Assembly (NCBI GenBank): GCA_964369385.1
Contig: CAYJEY010000033.1
Location: 1-11,885 of the forward strand
DNA length: 11,885 nucleotides
Reading direction: 5' to 3'
Source: CALVGQ01 sp964369385
Lineage (GTDB): Bacteria > Bacillota_I > Bacilli_A > Erysipelotrichales > Erysipelotrichaceae
Positions 1-6,663 of this stretch are shown here, one piece after another (the stretch's first letter is position 1; each line of letters starts with the position of its first letter). The notes under the pieces are model-generated. The model searched no databases. It was given only the letters and a program-made list of their open reading frames with translations, and had not been told where the DNA came from. Both the position numbers and the translations under genes were made by a program.

Positions 1-52
1 CATTAAGTTACAACTATTTCTCTATACAAGTGGTACATTTTTCTTGACCACG

Positions 53-685
53 TCAAATAACACCATTATCAATAATGTATATACGATTACACATAAGTTC
101 CATTTCAGACAATAAATGACTTGAGACAAGAACTCCTACATTCATTTCTTTAGTTATCTTTTTAAGTAAATCTCTAAGTTCTCTAATACCTAGTGGATCT
201 AAACCATTAGTTGGTTCATCTAATATTAATAATGGTGGAGCATGGAGTAATGATTGGGCAAGACCAGTTCTTTGTCTCATACCTAATGAATACGTTTTAA
301 TTTTATCATCTATTCTATTTTCCATTTTTACAAGTTTTACTACTGTATTTATATTTTTTTTTACACTATCGTCATAAAAACTTGCAAAATATTCTAAGTT
401 TTCTCTTCCAGATAAACCTTTATATAAATCAGGATTTTCAACTATTGCACCTACATGAGTCATTGCTTTTTCAAAATCTTTATCGATGTCATAACCACAT
501 ATTTTTATAGTTCCCTTAGTCTTTTTAAATAAAGATAAAATCATTTTTATAGTAGTTGTTTTACCAGCTCCATTTGGTCCCAAAAAACCTACTATTTCTC
601 CTTTGTTTACAACTAAGTTAACATTATTCACAATAGTCCTATTTTTTATTACTTTAGTCACTCCATGTAAACTCAAAAGTTCCAT
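53..685 (-). CDS. ABC transporter ATP-binding protein, BcrA/NatA type, short C-terminus
   Basis: This is a nucleotide-binding subunit that would power a membrane exporter of the bacitracin/lantibiotic-resistance (BcrA, NatA) type. All core motifs are visible: Walker A GPNGAGKT at residues 36-43, a Glu (E82) where the Q-loop normally has Gln (IVENPDLY), signature YSLGMRQR at 131-138, Walker B LLILDEP ending at 157, D-loop GLDP, and the switch His188 in VSSH. The ATG start has a good AAAGGAG ribosome binding site. At 210 residues it stops right after IDNGVI, where family members usually carry about 80-100 more residues, so it may be prematurely terminated. Only 52 bases remain before the window edge, so its permease partner, expected further left, cannot be seen. 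Function as an ABC ATPase is sure; the substrate is unknown. Confidence 0.9.
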   Translation of the reverse strand: MELLSLHGVTKVIKNRTIVNNVNLVVNKGEIVGFLGPNGAGKTTTIKMILSLFKKTKGTIKICGYDIDKDFEKAMTHVGAIVENPDLYKGLSGRENLEYFASFYDDSVKKNINTVVKLVKMENRIDDKIKTYSLGMRQRTGLAQSLLHAPPLLILDEPTNGLDPLGIRELRDLLKKITKEMNVGVLVSSHLLSEMELMCNRIYIIDNGVI

Positions 686-745
686 AAATACTCCTTTACT
701 ATTTAATACTCTGAATATTACAATACTAGCAGTTTCTCTTTTGTT

Positions 746-847
746 TTATTTTATCATATAATTTGTAATTTTAATATTTGAATCCCCTTGTTTCACATTA
801 ACTTTTCTCACATTTTCAATTAAGTATAGACCACACCATTTCCTCAA
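746..847 (-). CDS. Possible 33-residue small protein, unknown
   Basis: A short open frame begins at a TTG (MRKWCGLYLIENVRK...) and ends in TAA at 748-746. A near-perfect Shine-Dalgarno TAGGAGG at 864-858 lies 10 bases before the TTG. An ATG at 857 touches the same Shine-Dalgarno and would be too close to use. The peptide is basic with one cysteine and matches nothing I know. It overlaps the candidate promoter at 753-782. The strong ribosome binding site is the only real support; it may equally be the leftover start of a decayed gene. Confidence 0.22.
   Translation of the reverse strand: MRKWCGLYLIENVRKVNVKQGDSNIKITNYMIK
753..782 (-). promoter_or_regulatory. Possible sigma-A promoter for the BcrA-type ATPase gene
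   Basis: On the minus strand TTCAAA (782-777) and TATGAT (758-753) are separated by 18 bp and lie about 70 bp upstream of the ATPase start. The flanks are very AT-rich, so chance matches are common and this is only a candidate. Confidence 0.3.
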
Positions 848-869
848 AAAATTTCATCCTCCTAATTTT

Positions 870-1390
870 CTTTATTATATTGTATTAATTAAATACTCTT
901 GATTCTTCGCTATTCGATTCCACACTACTTTCATCATCTTGTATAATGTTTTCACATTGATGTTTTCTCCTGTTATTACTATCAGCATTTGTTTTCCTTT
1001 ATTTGTCTTTGTATATTTTTCTTCGAATTTGATATATCTAATTCCTTATCAACAACATCAAGTTCGAGCTTTTTTTCATACACTTTAACTTCTACTTCTT
1101 TTATTGATTTTCCTTATGTTTTTCCTACTTTGAATATGAATCTAATTCTCTTCTTATTGCATTCATTATTTCAATTAACTTTACTTCCATAATCAATATA
1201 CACAATCACATCAAGCAACCTTTATGTTTCTTGTCTCCCCTTTCTTGTGTATGTCAGAACTTTTAATAACTTCTCTAATTGATACGTTTATTTACAGTGT
1301 TCTTGAAACTTCTTAAGTAGGTAATTTAGCATTTTTAATCTATCCATTACATTTTCGATCGAGATCAATTTTACATACTGTCATCTTTTC
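870..1390 (-). other. Gene-free stretch with degenerate coding traces (minus strand)
   Basis: No intact gene is present between 850 and 1390. The minus strand shows protein-like runs broken by stops and frame changes. Examples are KLISIENVMDRLKMLN around 1370-1300, EVIKSSDIHKKGETRNIKV around 1280-1220, DVIVYIDYGSKVN near 1220-1180, VEVKVYEKKLELDVVDK around 1095-1045, and an acidic tail IIQDDESSVESNSEESRVFN near 945-888. The middle pieces are vaguely like the C-terminal segment of large serine recombinases, but the match is too weak to name. A plus-strand open frame at 989-1192 is low-complexity Phe/Ser/Leu-rich and looks like an antisense shadow. Best read as a decayed gene or genes of unknown identity. 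Confidence 0.25.
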
Positions 1391-1396
1391 TTGTAA

Positions 1397-1421
1397 TAAA
1401 AAGTGCGTTTTTTTATCGCAC
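1397..1421 (-). terminator. Rho-independent terminator
   Basis: On the minus strand GTGCG (1421-1417) and CGCAC (1407-1403) form a 5-bp GC-rich stem around an A-rich loop, followed directly by TTTTT. It lies about 190 bp downstream of the ABC ATPase stop at 1615. It would end that operon or a separate short transcript from the promoter at 1475-1503. Confidence 0.6.
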
Positions 1422-1444
1422 CAAACTATTGATATTAATGTGAC

Positions 1445-1538
1445 TTGTAAACGTTAGTTCAAACACTTCTCCTTTTTATAGCATTTTTATAGATATAAGT
1501 AAAACTATGTTTATATGAACATTATCCAACGTTTACAA
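1445..1538. repeat. Pair of 11-bp perfect inverted repeats around a promoter
   Basis: TTGTAAACGTT at 1445-1455 is matched by its exact reverse complement AACGTTTACAA at 1528-1538, with 72 bp between. The predicted minus-strand promoter at 1475-1503 lies inside the pair, so a role as twin operator sites is possible. The core GTAAACG also occurs at 7218-7224 in the control region of the LytTR regulator gene. No function is proven. Confidence 0.45.
1475..1503 (-). promoter_or_regulatory. Possible promoter for a short transcript
   Basis: On the minus strand TTTACT (1503-1498) and TATAAA (1480-1475) are spaced by exactly 17 bp. Transcription would start near 1468 and reach the terminator at 1397 after only about 70 bases. 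An AAAGGAG-like motif lies at the expected 5' end, but the only following frame (GTG, about 17 codons) has too short a spacing. The product could be a small RNA, or the site may be chance in AT-rich DNA. Confidence 0.3.
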
Positions 1539-1614
1539 TGAAATAAGAATATTCATTTATATTTTGAGAGCTTGAAAAACTCATACCTATTCTTTGAACC
1601 AGCACTTATAGATG

Positions 1615-2262
1615 CTATTTAGATTTATTTAATTTTAATAACTCTCCATCTTCAATAAAATAATGCTCTGTTACCATATTCGCAATACTATCATCATGCG
1701 TTACCATAATAATTGTTAGTCCCTGATTGTTTAAATCTAAAAGAAGTTGTAATATTGCCTTCGAGTTTACAGAATCAAGCGACCCTGTTGGCTCATCAGC
1801 TAATAATAATTTAGGTCTTTTTATTAGCGCTCTAACAATTGCCACTCTTTGCTTTTCTCCACCAGATAGATACTTTACTTTCTTGTTTTTTAGTTCTTTA
1901 ATTTGCAATCTACCCATTAACTCATCTGCATATTTCACATCTTTTTTCGCCAAATTGATATTATCGATGACAGACATGTTTGGAATCAGTGCAAAGTTTT
2001 GGATAATCATAGATATTTCTTTTCTACGTAACTGATTGCGATCGTTTTCCGTTTTAACTAGTTTATCATCAAAAAAGTAACTTCCACTTGTGAGATTGTC
2101 CAATCCACCAAGAATGTTTAATAAAGTACTCTTTCCTGATCCACTTTGTCCACGAATTACAGAGAAACTCCCTTCCTCTATACTAAGATTAATATTATTT
2201 AGAATAACAAGTTCACCTTTATGTACTGCTACTTTTTTACCAACACTCTCCAACTTAATCAT
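1615..2262 (-). CDS. ABC transporter ATP-binding protein, MacB/LolD type (bacteriocin-export group)
   Basis: This 215-residue ATPase energises the two permeases encoded just upstream. Motifs are complete: Walker A GQSGSGKS at 38-45, Q-loop Gln88 (IIQNF), signature LSGGEKQR at 132-139, Walker B LLLADEP at 152-158, D-loop SLD, and switch His189 in VTHDD. Length and sequence fit the MacB/LolD/FtsE clade, which includes the putative exporters of lactococcin-972-type loci. The ATG overlaps the preceding permease stop as TAATG, and AAAGGAG lies 9 bases upstream, so translation is coupled. This clade drives FtsX/MacB-like permeases that extrude peptides or lipids or give immunity. Here the nearby secreted peptide suggests peptide export or self-protection, which is inference. 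Confidence 0.93.
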   Translation of the reverse strand: MIKLESVGKKVAVHKGELVILNNINLSIEEGSFSVIRGQSGSGKSTLLNILGGLDNLTSGSYFFDDKLVKTENDRNQLRRKEISMIIQNFALIPNMSVIDNINLAKKDVKYADELMGRLQIKELKNKKVKYLSGGEKQRVAIVRALIKRPKLLLADEPTGSLDSVNSKAILQLLLDLNNQGLTIIMVTHDDSIANMVTEHYFIEDGELLKLNKSK

Positions 2263-3359
2263 TAGTCATTCTCCTTTTTTCTTATATATTCAAACATTGC
2301 TTTTTGATTGATTGTTTGAACTGTAATCCAAGATATGATTGCATCAAATATAATTAACGTAACACCACTGACAATTGCAACTACATAAAAATTGATAAAG
2401 TCTTCACCTTCGAATAATAATGGCATATACGCAGCCATAATGATTGCTTGCAAGATATCAATAGCACAAAAATATGCAAGTAAGTTTGAAAAAATCTCTC
2501 GTTTTGTTTTTCCTAGTAACAATGAAATAGATACAAATTCTTTATTTAATATCAATGAAATCTTTACTAGCATAATTAATGAAATGCAGATAATCATAAA
2601 ATAACTCATATTCTGCATTTGATTTTCAAGCATATACAAGTTGCTATTATAATTCAATCTAGTTTCTTCTGTCTCCATATTTTGCAACATTGTAGAATAT
2701 GACACATCAACGCCATACTTATTAAACTCAGACTGTATTAACTCCCCATAGAGCTTTATATATTCCTCGGCCTTTTCTTCATCTTCCATATCTAATGAAG
2801 CGTAAAGCAAGGGACTTAAAAGGAAATTGCTATATCCGTTTTCATCAAGAATTAGATCATCAAACAATAAAATTGGGTGACGATCTTGTAAATACGAAGC
2901 AAACCTATAAACATCCTCTTCCACTTTTTCATTACTTCCACAAACATCGTAGCCTAAGAACATTGTTTCTTCCATACCAGTCGGTAATAAAACACACGGG
3001 TAGGATTGAGCTTCAAAACCTGGATCATATTTTTGAATATAAAAATCCTTATCCATTTCTAGAGTTTGGTTATTTGACCTAAAGTATGAATATTCTAAAT
3101 TAACATGAGAATCTTCTTTCATTGCTTGATAAATTTGATTATACTCTTCACCACTTATCTCAATACCCTCTAAGTTTTGAACAATAAAAAGTCGATATTG
3201 TATCATGTCCTCACTTAGATTCTCCTTAACATAGTTCGATGAAAAAATTGAACCAATCCACGTGTAATTAAAGATCACAATCAAGTTTACTATAAGACCG
3301 ATAAGAATTATTTTGACAATTAAAAACAGTTTATGGTTCGTGAATAAATACTTAAGCAT
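2262..3359 (-). CDS. MacB/FtsX-like permease subunit (bacteriocin-associated type), second half
   Basis: The protein has the permease plan of one N-terminal membrane segment (about residues 12-30), a large outside domain of some 220 residues, and three C-terminal membrane segments (about 253-271, 291-313 and 322-345) ending in a charged tail. The cytoplasmic loop NKEFVSISLLLGKTKREIFS between segments 2 and 3 is the usual coupling region to the ATPase. I chose the ATG at 3359, preceded by AAAGGATGG, over the TTG at 3380. This gives 365 residues and an 8-bp overlap with the upstream permease. Together the two permeases (about 660 residues) match the size of the single-chain bacteriocin-associated integral membrane (putative immunity) proteins, so this locus has a split version. 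Two cysteines lie in the outside domain (near YPCVLL and DVCGS). Confidence 0.8.
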   Translation of the reverse strand: MLKYLFTNHKLFLIVKIILIGLIVNLIVIFNYTWIGSIFSSNYVKENLSEDMIQYRLFIVQNLEGIEISGEEYNQIYQAMKEDSHVNLEYSYFRSNNQTLEMDKDFYIQKYDPGFEAQSYPCVLLPTGMEETMFLGYDVCGSNEKVEEDVYRFASYLQDRHPILLFDDLILDENGYSNFLLSPLLYASLDMEDEEKAEEYIKLYGELIQSEFNKYGVDVSYSTMLQNMETEETRLNYNSNLYMLENQMQNMSYFMIICISLIMLVKISLILNKEFVSISLLLGKTKREIFSNLLAYFCAIDILQAIIMAAYMPLLFEGEDFINFYVVAIVSGVTLIIFDAIISWITVQTINQKAMFEYIRKKEND

Positions 3360-4251
3360 TATATATTCCCATCCTTTCAATCTGCTTATATGAAAGAAGC
3401 TTTGATATAATCATAATCATTACGGCAGCACCCAATGCCATTAGCTCTATCGTTACGAATCGATACACGCCTAAAGTCAGCACTTCCATCACAATCCATT
3501 TCGTCAAAAACAATTCAGGGAACATCATCATATAAGTCACAAAGGCTAGACAAAACATAAAAAATAAACCAATAAATATCTTGAGAAAATAATCAATAAA
3601 CACCTTTTTTAACGAAAGACCAATAAACTTATATACAATGATTTCTCTTTGTATATAAGTAAAATAGATGATGAAGTTCAACACCATTAATATATATAAG
3701 ATCATCATGAAATTATTTTGTCTTATTTCGTCAAATTGGGTTGTAACATTTAGTCCAGAATAATCCTTTGATACATCTTCTGCAAGATTTACATTGCTTA
3801 AAATAGAAACATTGGAAAAACCATTACTACTTTCTAATGGCAAAGATCTAAGATTGTACATTGTAACATCACTTGTTATTCTTCCAATTGCCTGTTCTTG
3901 AGCACTAACTTCAAATGATTCTGATAAAGCAAGCTCATCCTCATTAAAAACACGTCCCTCTAATAAAGGTGGTTCCCATTCATAATTTTCATAATAAACT
4001 CCCATTATATTATTTGAAACTTTTGCAACGAGTATAAAAGAATCACTTTTGCTTCTAGCAAGGTCAATAAGTTCGTCATATGAATCAAAAACTTTATCAA
4101 CTTGATAAGCAGGAATAGTATAGTTAAGCCCACTGGCAAACCCATTATGTTCAAATCTTTTATATTGCAATATTACTCCACTCGTATCTTCAATCAAACT
4201 TCCTAAAAATAGGCAATAACACATTATCAATGAGAAAATTATTCTTTTCAT
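3352..4251 (-). CDS. MacB/FtsX-like permease subunit (bacteriocin-associated type), first half
   Basis: This is a 299-residue membrane protein with the same layout as its downstream partner. It has one N-terminal membrane segment (IIFSLIMCYCLFLG), an outside domain to about residue 180, then three membrane segments (around 182-202, 222-245 and 260-285). The loop YIQREIIVYKFIGLSLKKV has the familiar ATPase-coupling form (hydrophobic-KFIGLS-KK). The ATG at 4251 is preferred over a TTG at 4266: an AGG lies six bases before it and the N-terminus KRIIFSL is typical, though the ribosome binding site is weak. Its stop overlaps the start of the next permease by 8 bp (ATGCTTAA). It probably forms a heterodimeric channel with that permease, powered by the ATPase at 1615-2262. 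Confidence 0.78.
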   Translation of the reverse strand: MKRIIFSLIMCYCLFLGSLIEDTSGVILQYKRFEHNGFASGLNYTIPAYQVDKVFDSYDELIDLARSKSDSFILVAKVSNNIMGVYYENYEWEPPLLEGRVFNEDELALSESFEVSAQEQAIGRITSDVTMYNLRSLPLESSNGFSNVSILSNVNLAEDVSKDYSGLNVTTQFDEIRQNNFMMILYILMVLNFIIYFTYIQREIIVYKFIGLSLKKVFIDYFLKIFIGLFFMFCLAFVTYMMMFPELFLTKWIVMEVLTLGVYRFVTIELMALGAAVMIMIISKLLSYKQIERMGIYNA

Positions 4252-4411
4252 TATTAACCTATACAAATTATAATCTAAATTAAATTACAATTTGTCTTCC
4301 TTTCTATTATTTTCAAAATAATCACTGCTAAAAATTGACTAGACTTGCTTCCTATTAGCTTAATACAAAATACAAGTATGCCTTACCCTAGAAACAGCTT
4401 ATCTTCTAGCA

Positions 4412-4444
4412 CAATAAAGGAAACCAAGCTGATTTCCTTTATTG
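4412..4444. terminator. 12-bp perfect stem-loop between peptide gene and exporter genes
   Basis: CAATAAAGGAAA (4412-4423) pairs perfectly with TTTCCTTTATTG (4433-4444) around a 9-base loop. It lies about 40 bp downstream of the peptide gene stop and about 160 bp before the first permease. No clear U-tract follows on the minus strand, so it may be a partial terminator or an mRNA-stabilising hairpin that sets the peptide:exporter ratio. The rest of the 4252-4485 gap shows no gene on the minus strand. Confidence 0.45.
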
Positions 4445-4485
4445 CCTCTATTAATAATAAATTCAAACACACTTCTTATATTACT

Positions 4486-4845
4486 CTAGTTCATTTTATA
4501 TCCTTCAACATGTTCTTTTCTATCATAATCCCCATGACTCTCATCCCACTTCAACAAATGAGCTCCGTATACACTCCAATCAGAAACAACTTCATATGGA
4601 TAATCTGCACAATTTGTAGGTGAACAGTTTTGGATATACGCATTTCTTGCAATACGATGAGATAAATCTGAAGTAGGTGATGGTACAGTGGCACGTAATT
4701 CTAACTTTCCTACTTGGCTAGTATTTGCAATGTATGAAACTCTTCCAACAGCATACCTAGGGGCAAAACTTTCTGCATATGTTACGATACTTAAACTTCC
4801 AATCATAATTGCTGATACAAATGCTAACATTAACAATTTCTTCAT
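4486..4845 (-). CDS. Secreted peptide precursor, candidate bacteriocin or toxin
   Basis: This small secreted protein of 119 residues begins with a clear Sec signal peptide (MKKLLMLAFVSAIMIGS..., cleavage likely after VTYA, residue 24), leaving a mature part of about 95 residues. The mature part holds two cysteines four residues apart (NCSPTNC, able to form a disulfide) and is rich in Tyr, His and Trp toward the C-terminus (DWSVYGAHLLKWDESHGDYD). Its place just upstream of a MacB-type permease pair and ATPase is where lactococcin-972-type loci carry the bacteriocin gene. However, I do not see the lactococcin-972 sequence pattern, and I do not recognise the family. It could instead be a cell-surface factor. 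The ribosome binding site is weak (AGAAAGAAC). Confidence 0.72.
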   Translation of the reverse strand: MKKLLMLAFVSAIMIGSLSIVTYAESFAPRYAVGRVSYIANTSQVGKLELRATVPSPTSDLSHRIARNAYIQNCSPTNCADYPYEVVSDWSVYGAHLLKWDESHGDYDRKEHVEGYKMN

Positions 4846-4934
4846 ATAATTTTGTTCTTTCTCTTTCGTTTTTCTGTCTATCTAAAATAACAATATTACA
4901 CATCTAAACTGGCACATTTATTTTATATACATCT

Positions 4935-5018
4935 TTAAGTCATTTCATGATTCTCCGCCTGAGCATTGGATACACCACCACCCTTATACTCTAAGCAGAA
5001 TTTCACTACATAGTGCAT
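4935..5018 (-). CDS. 27-residue small protein, translationally coupled, unknown
   Basis: This short ATG frame (MHYVVKFCLEYKGGG, then VSNAQAENHEMT) has a strong Shine-Dalgarno GGTGAGGAG placed 9 bases before the start. That Shine-Dalgarno overlaps the TGA stop of the upstream gene (5034-5032), so a ribosome ending there could restart here. The stretch is visibly richer in G+C than its surroundings. The Gly-Gly-Gly after CLEYK recalls double-glycine leader cleavage sites, but the part after it is only 12 residues and the leader lacks the usual conserved hydrophobic spacing. It may be a signal peptide, a leader ORF, or an imported fragment of another gene. I recognise no family. Confidence 0.4.
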   Translation of the reverse strand: MHYVVKFCLEYKGGGVSNAQAENHEMT

Positions 5019-5031
5019 GAATGCTGACTCC

Positions 5032-5847
5032 TCACCTTACCTCGTATAATAATTGATACACATCACTTCCCTTGTGTAAAAACACATGGTGAATTCCAAC
5101 TGTGTCATCAAACTTCTCTATTTGAATATTATTCTCGTATAGCGTAAATCCTTCTGTAGCAAAATCAAAATCTTTTATTGTATCCAAAGTATTAAATACA
5201 ATTTCTTCATTGAGTTCGCTTGTCAAACTAATCAGTTCATTTTCAATTTTATATGGTAATAAATATACATTATCTGATAATTCATAAAAATAATTTGCAT
5301 ATCGCTCTTTTACTTCCTCAAAAAGTATTAAATGAACATCATTTTCTGACTTGGCCGAACTATACTCTTGTGTTAGATTTCCTATACGAACATTTAAATT
5401 TGATTCTGTATCCTCAAATACATACACTAAACCATTACCATCTGTTATTTTAAGTTCGCTAACCATACCACCTGCACCAAAAGATTGAGTAAATTCAGAA
5501 TAGATTGTTTCCTGTCCGATAGAGGATAGAAAACTATCAATTTCATCTTTTGATAGAAACTCTATAGTTATTGATTCATGTATTTCACGCATAGTTAATT
5601 CAACACTAGATATAGATGTAGGTAGTAATTGGTTAAGCTTTACTTCACCAGTTGGAAATTCATATTCAATTGTTACCATAGAAGTTTCTTTTCCCTCTTC
5701 AATTGCTGGTTCTTGAGTTTTTTCAGTTGTAGAGATATTACTATCCACCACACTAGTCATATCATCTCCAACTACCTCAATCTCATTTTCAGCTACACTG
5801 CACCACACTAATAAAAGGCTAAATAGAATCAATAATATTTTTACCAT
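5032..5847 (-). CDS. Putative lipoprotein or secreted protein, unknown function
   Basis: This is a 271-residue exported protein. The N-terminus is a hydrophobic signal (VKILLILFSLLLVWC). Cys16 sits at a lipobox-like LVWC, but Trp at -1 is atypical for lipoprotein signal peptidase, and an alternative type I cleavage after SVA (residue 19) is possible. An acidic, Ser/Thr-rich linker (about 20-57) leads to a mixed alpha/beta outside domain with no motif I can name. The ribosome binding site AGAAGGAG precedes the ATG with normal spacing. The gene starts 15 bp after a decayed MFS gene and is followed, with coupling, by a 27-codon ORF and then the secreted peptide gene. It could be an immunity or accessory lipoprotein for that peptide; this is context only. 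Confidence 0.75.
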   Translation of the reverse strand: MVKILLILFSLLLVWCSVAENEIEVVGDDMTSVVDSNISTTEKTQEPAIEEGKETSMVTIEYEFPTGEVKLNQLLPTSISSVELTMREIHESITIEFLSKDEIDSFLSSIGQETIYSEFTQSFGAGGMVSELKITDGNGLVYVFEDTESNLNVRIGNLTQEYSSAKSENDVHLILFEEVKERYANYFYELSDNVYLLPYKIENELISLTSELNEEIVFNTLDTIKDFDFATEGFTLYENNIQIEKFDDTVGIHHVFLHKGSDVYQLLYEVR

Positions 5848-5862
5848 ATGTTTTCTCCTTCT

Positions 5863-6168
5863 CTAAATTTTAATGAACGTAGAAAATATTGAGTTTGTAA
5901 TCCATATACTTAGCAATCCAATACTAACGAAAGAGGACAAGATTATAATACTCGTTTTAATACTAAATTTATCTGCACACCATCCTGCTAAGTACGTAGA
6001 AACTAAATTTCCTACTGCTACAAGAACCAACAATGTACCGGCTACTTCATAATTAATACCGTAGTGCTAAATAATATAGGGGGGCATAACTGAACTGATG
6101 ACTAATGCTGTAAAGCCATTTGCAAAGAATATATAATAAAGTCCGCCAAACAATTTTTCTTTCTTCAT
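5863..6168 (-). pseudogene. Relic of a major facilitator superfamily transporter (N-terminal part)
   Basis: Read on the minus strand from the ATG at 6168, the sequence encodes an MFS N-terminus. It starts MKKEKLFGGLYYIFFANGFT, then VISSVMPPYII, an in-frame TAG, and continues HYGINYEVAGTLLVLVAVGN and LVSTYLAGWCADKFSIKTS to a TAG at 5865-5863. The YG-x-aG-x-L, VGNL and aG--aDK motifs are typical of membrane segments 1-3 of sugar/drug MFS proteins. About 100 of the usual 380-400 codons remain, so it carries both a nonsense codon and a large 3' deletion. It starts 3 bp after the HD-domain frame, which suggests the two once formed one operon. No function is expected. Confidence 0.8.
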
Positions 6169-6171
6169 AAG

Positions 6172-6663
6172 TTATTCATCAAATGTGTTTTTAACAATAT
6201 CAGGAAAAAGAGTATACAATGGTTTATCCATTTTATTTTGAAAATGATCAAAAATACCAAATAGTTTTTCCCACTTTTTCATCATCAATTCATTTGCTCC
6301 ATGCCGTCTTGCAACATCAACAAGCCTTTTTTCCATAAGACATATGCCTGTTGGAAGAGCAAGACTATCACAAAGTTGAATCAACGCATCGTATTCCGTA
6401 TATGTAGCATTTTCAAGAACATTTCTCACCTTTTGCTCCGCATCTTCACTGCAGTCGTTATGTCCACTATATTCTTCAAAAATTCGCAAAGGAAAGGAAT
6501 GTGTGATGCAAATCTGTGCAGCATGTATATAATCTTCTTCTAACAGCTCGTACCCATCTAGAATATGTTGCATTGCTGTTACTCCTTTATAGCGACCAAT
6601 ATCATGTATTAATCCAAGTGCGAATGCGACATCAGGGTCCAAATCACATTTTCTTGATTTATT
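6172..6663 (-). pseudogene. HD-domain phosphohydrolase, 5'-truncated
   Basis: The frame reads KCDLDPDVAFALGLIHDIGR and then about 140 more residues of an HD-superfamily metal-dependent phosphohydrolase. It contains the eponymous His-Asp pair in LIHDIGR, further His residues (MQHILDGYELLEED, ICITHSF) and the late Asp in QLCDSLALP. The usual first 30 or so residues, including the first metal-binding His of the HD motif, are missing. The frame opens after a TGA at 6666-6664 with no ATG; only a TTG at 6642 is available and it has no ribosome binding site. The 5' end overlaps the out-of-frame tail of the lipoprotein gene, which points to a deletion joining the two genes around 6650-6665. Probably inactive. 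Confidence 0.75.

Noticed and set aside
989..1192. Plus-strand open frame of 67 codons
   Set aside because: It is Phe/Ser/Leu-rich low complexity with no ribosome binding site, and lies opposite better minus-strand coding traces. Most likely an antisense shadow of AT-rich DNA.
3360..3380. TTG at 3380 as start of the second permease
   Set aside because: The ATG at 3359 has a proper ribosome binding site (AAAGGATGG) and gives a typical N-terminus; the TTG would place that site inside the coding sequence.
4345..4623. Plus-strand open frame of 92 codons
   Set aside because: It overlaps the secreted-peptide gene antisense and the hairpin; composition is atypical and no ribosome binding site is visible.
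5004..5015. Small palindrome CACTACATAGTG as an operator
   Set aside because: Only 5-bp arms, and it lies inside the 27-codon ORF; easily chance.
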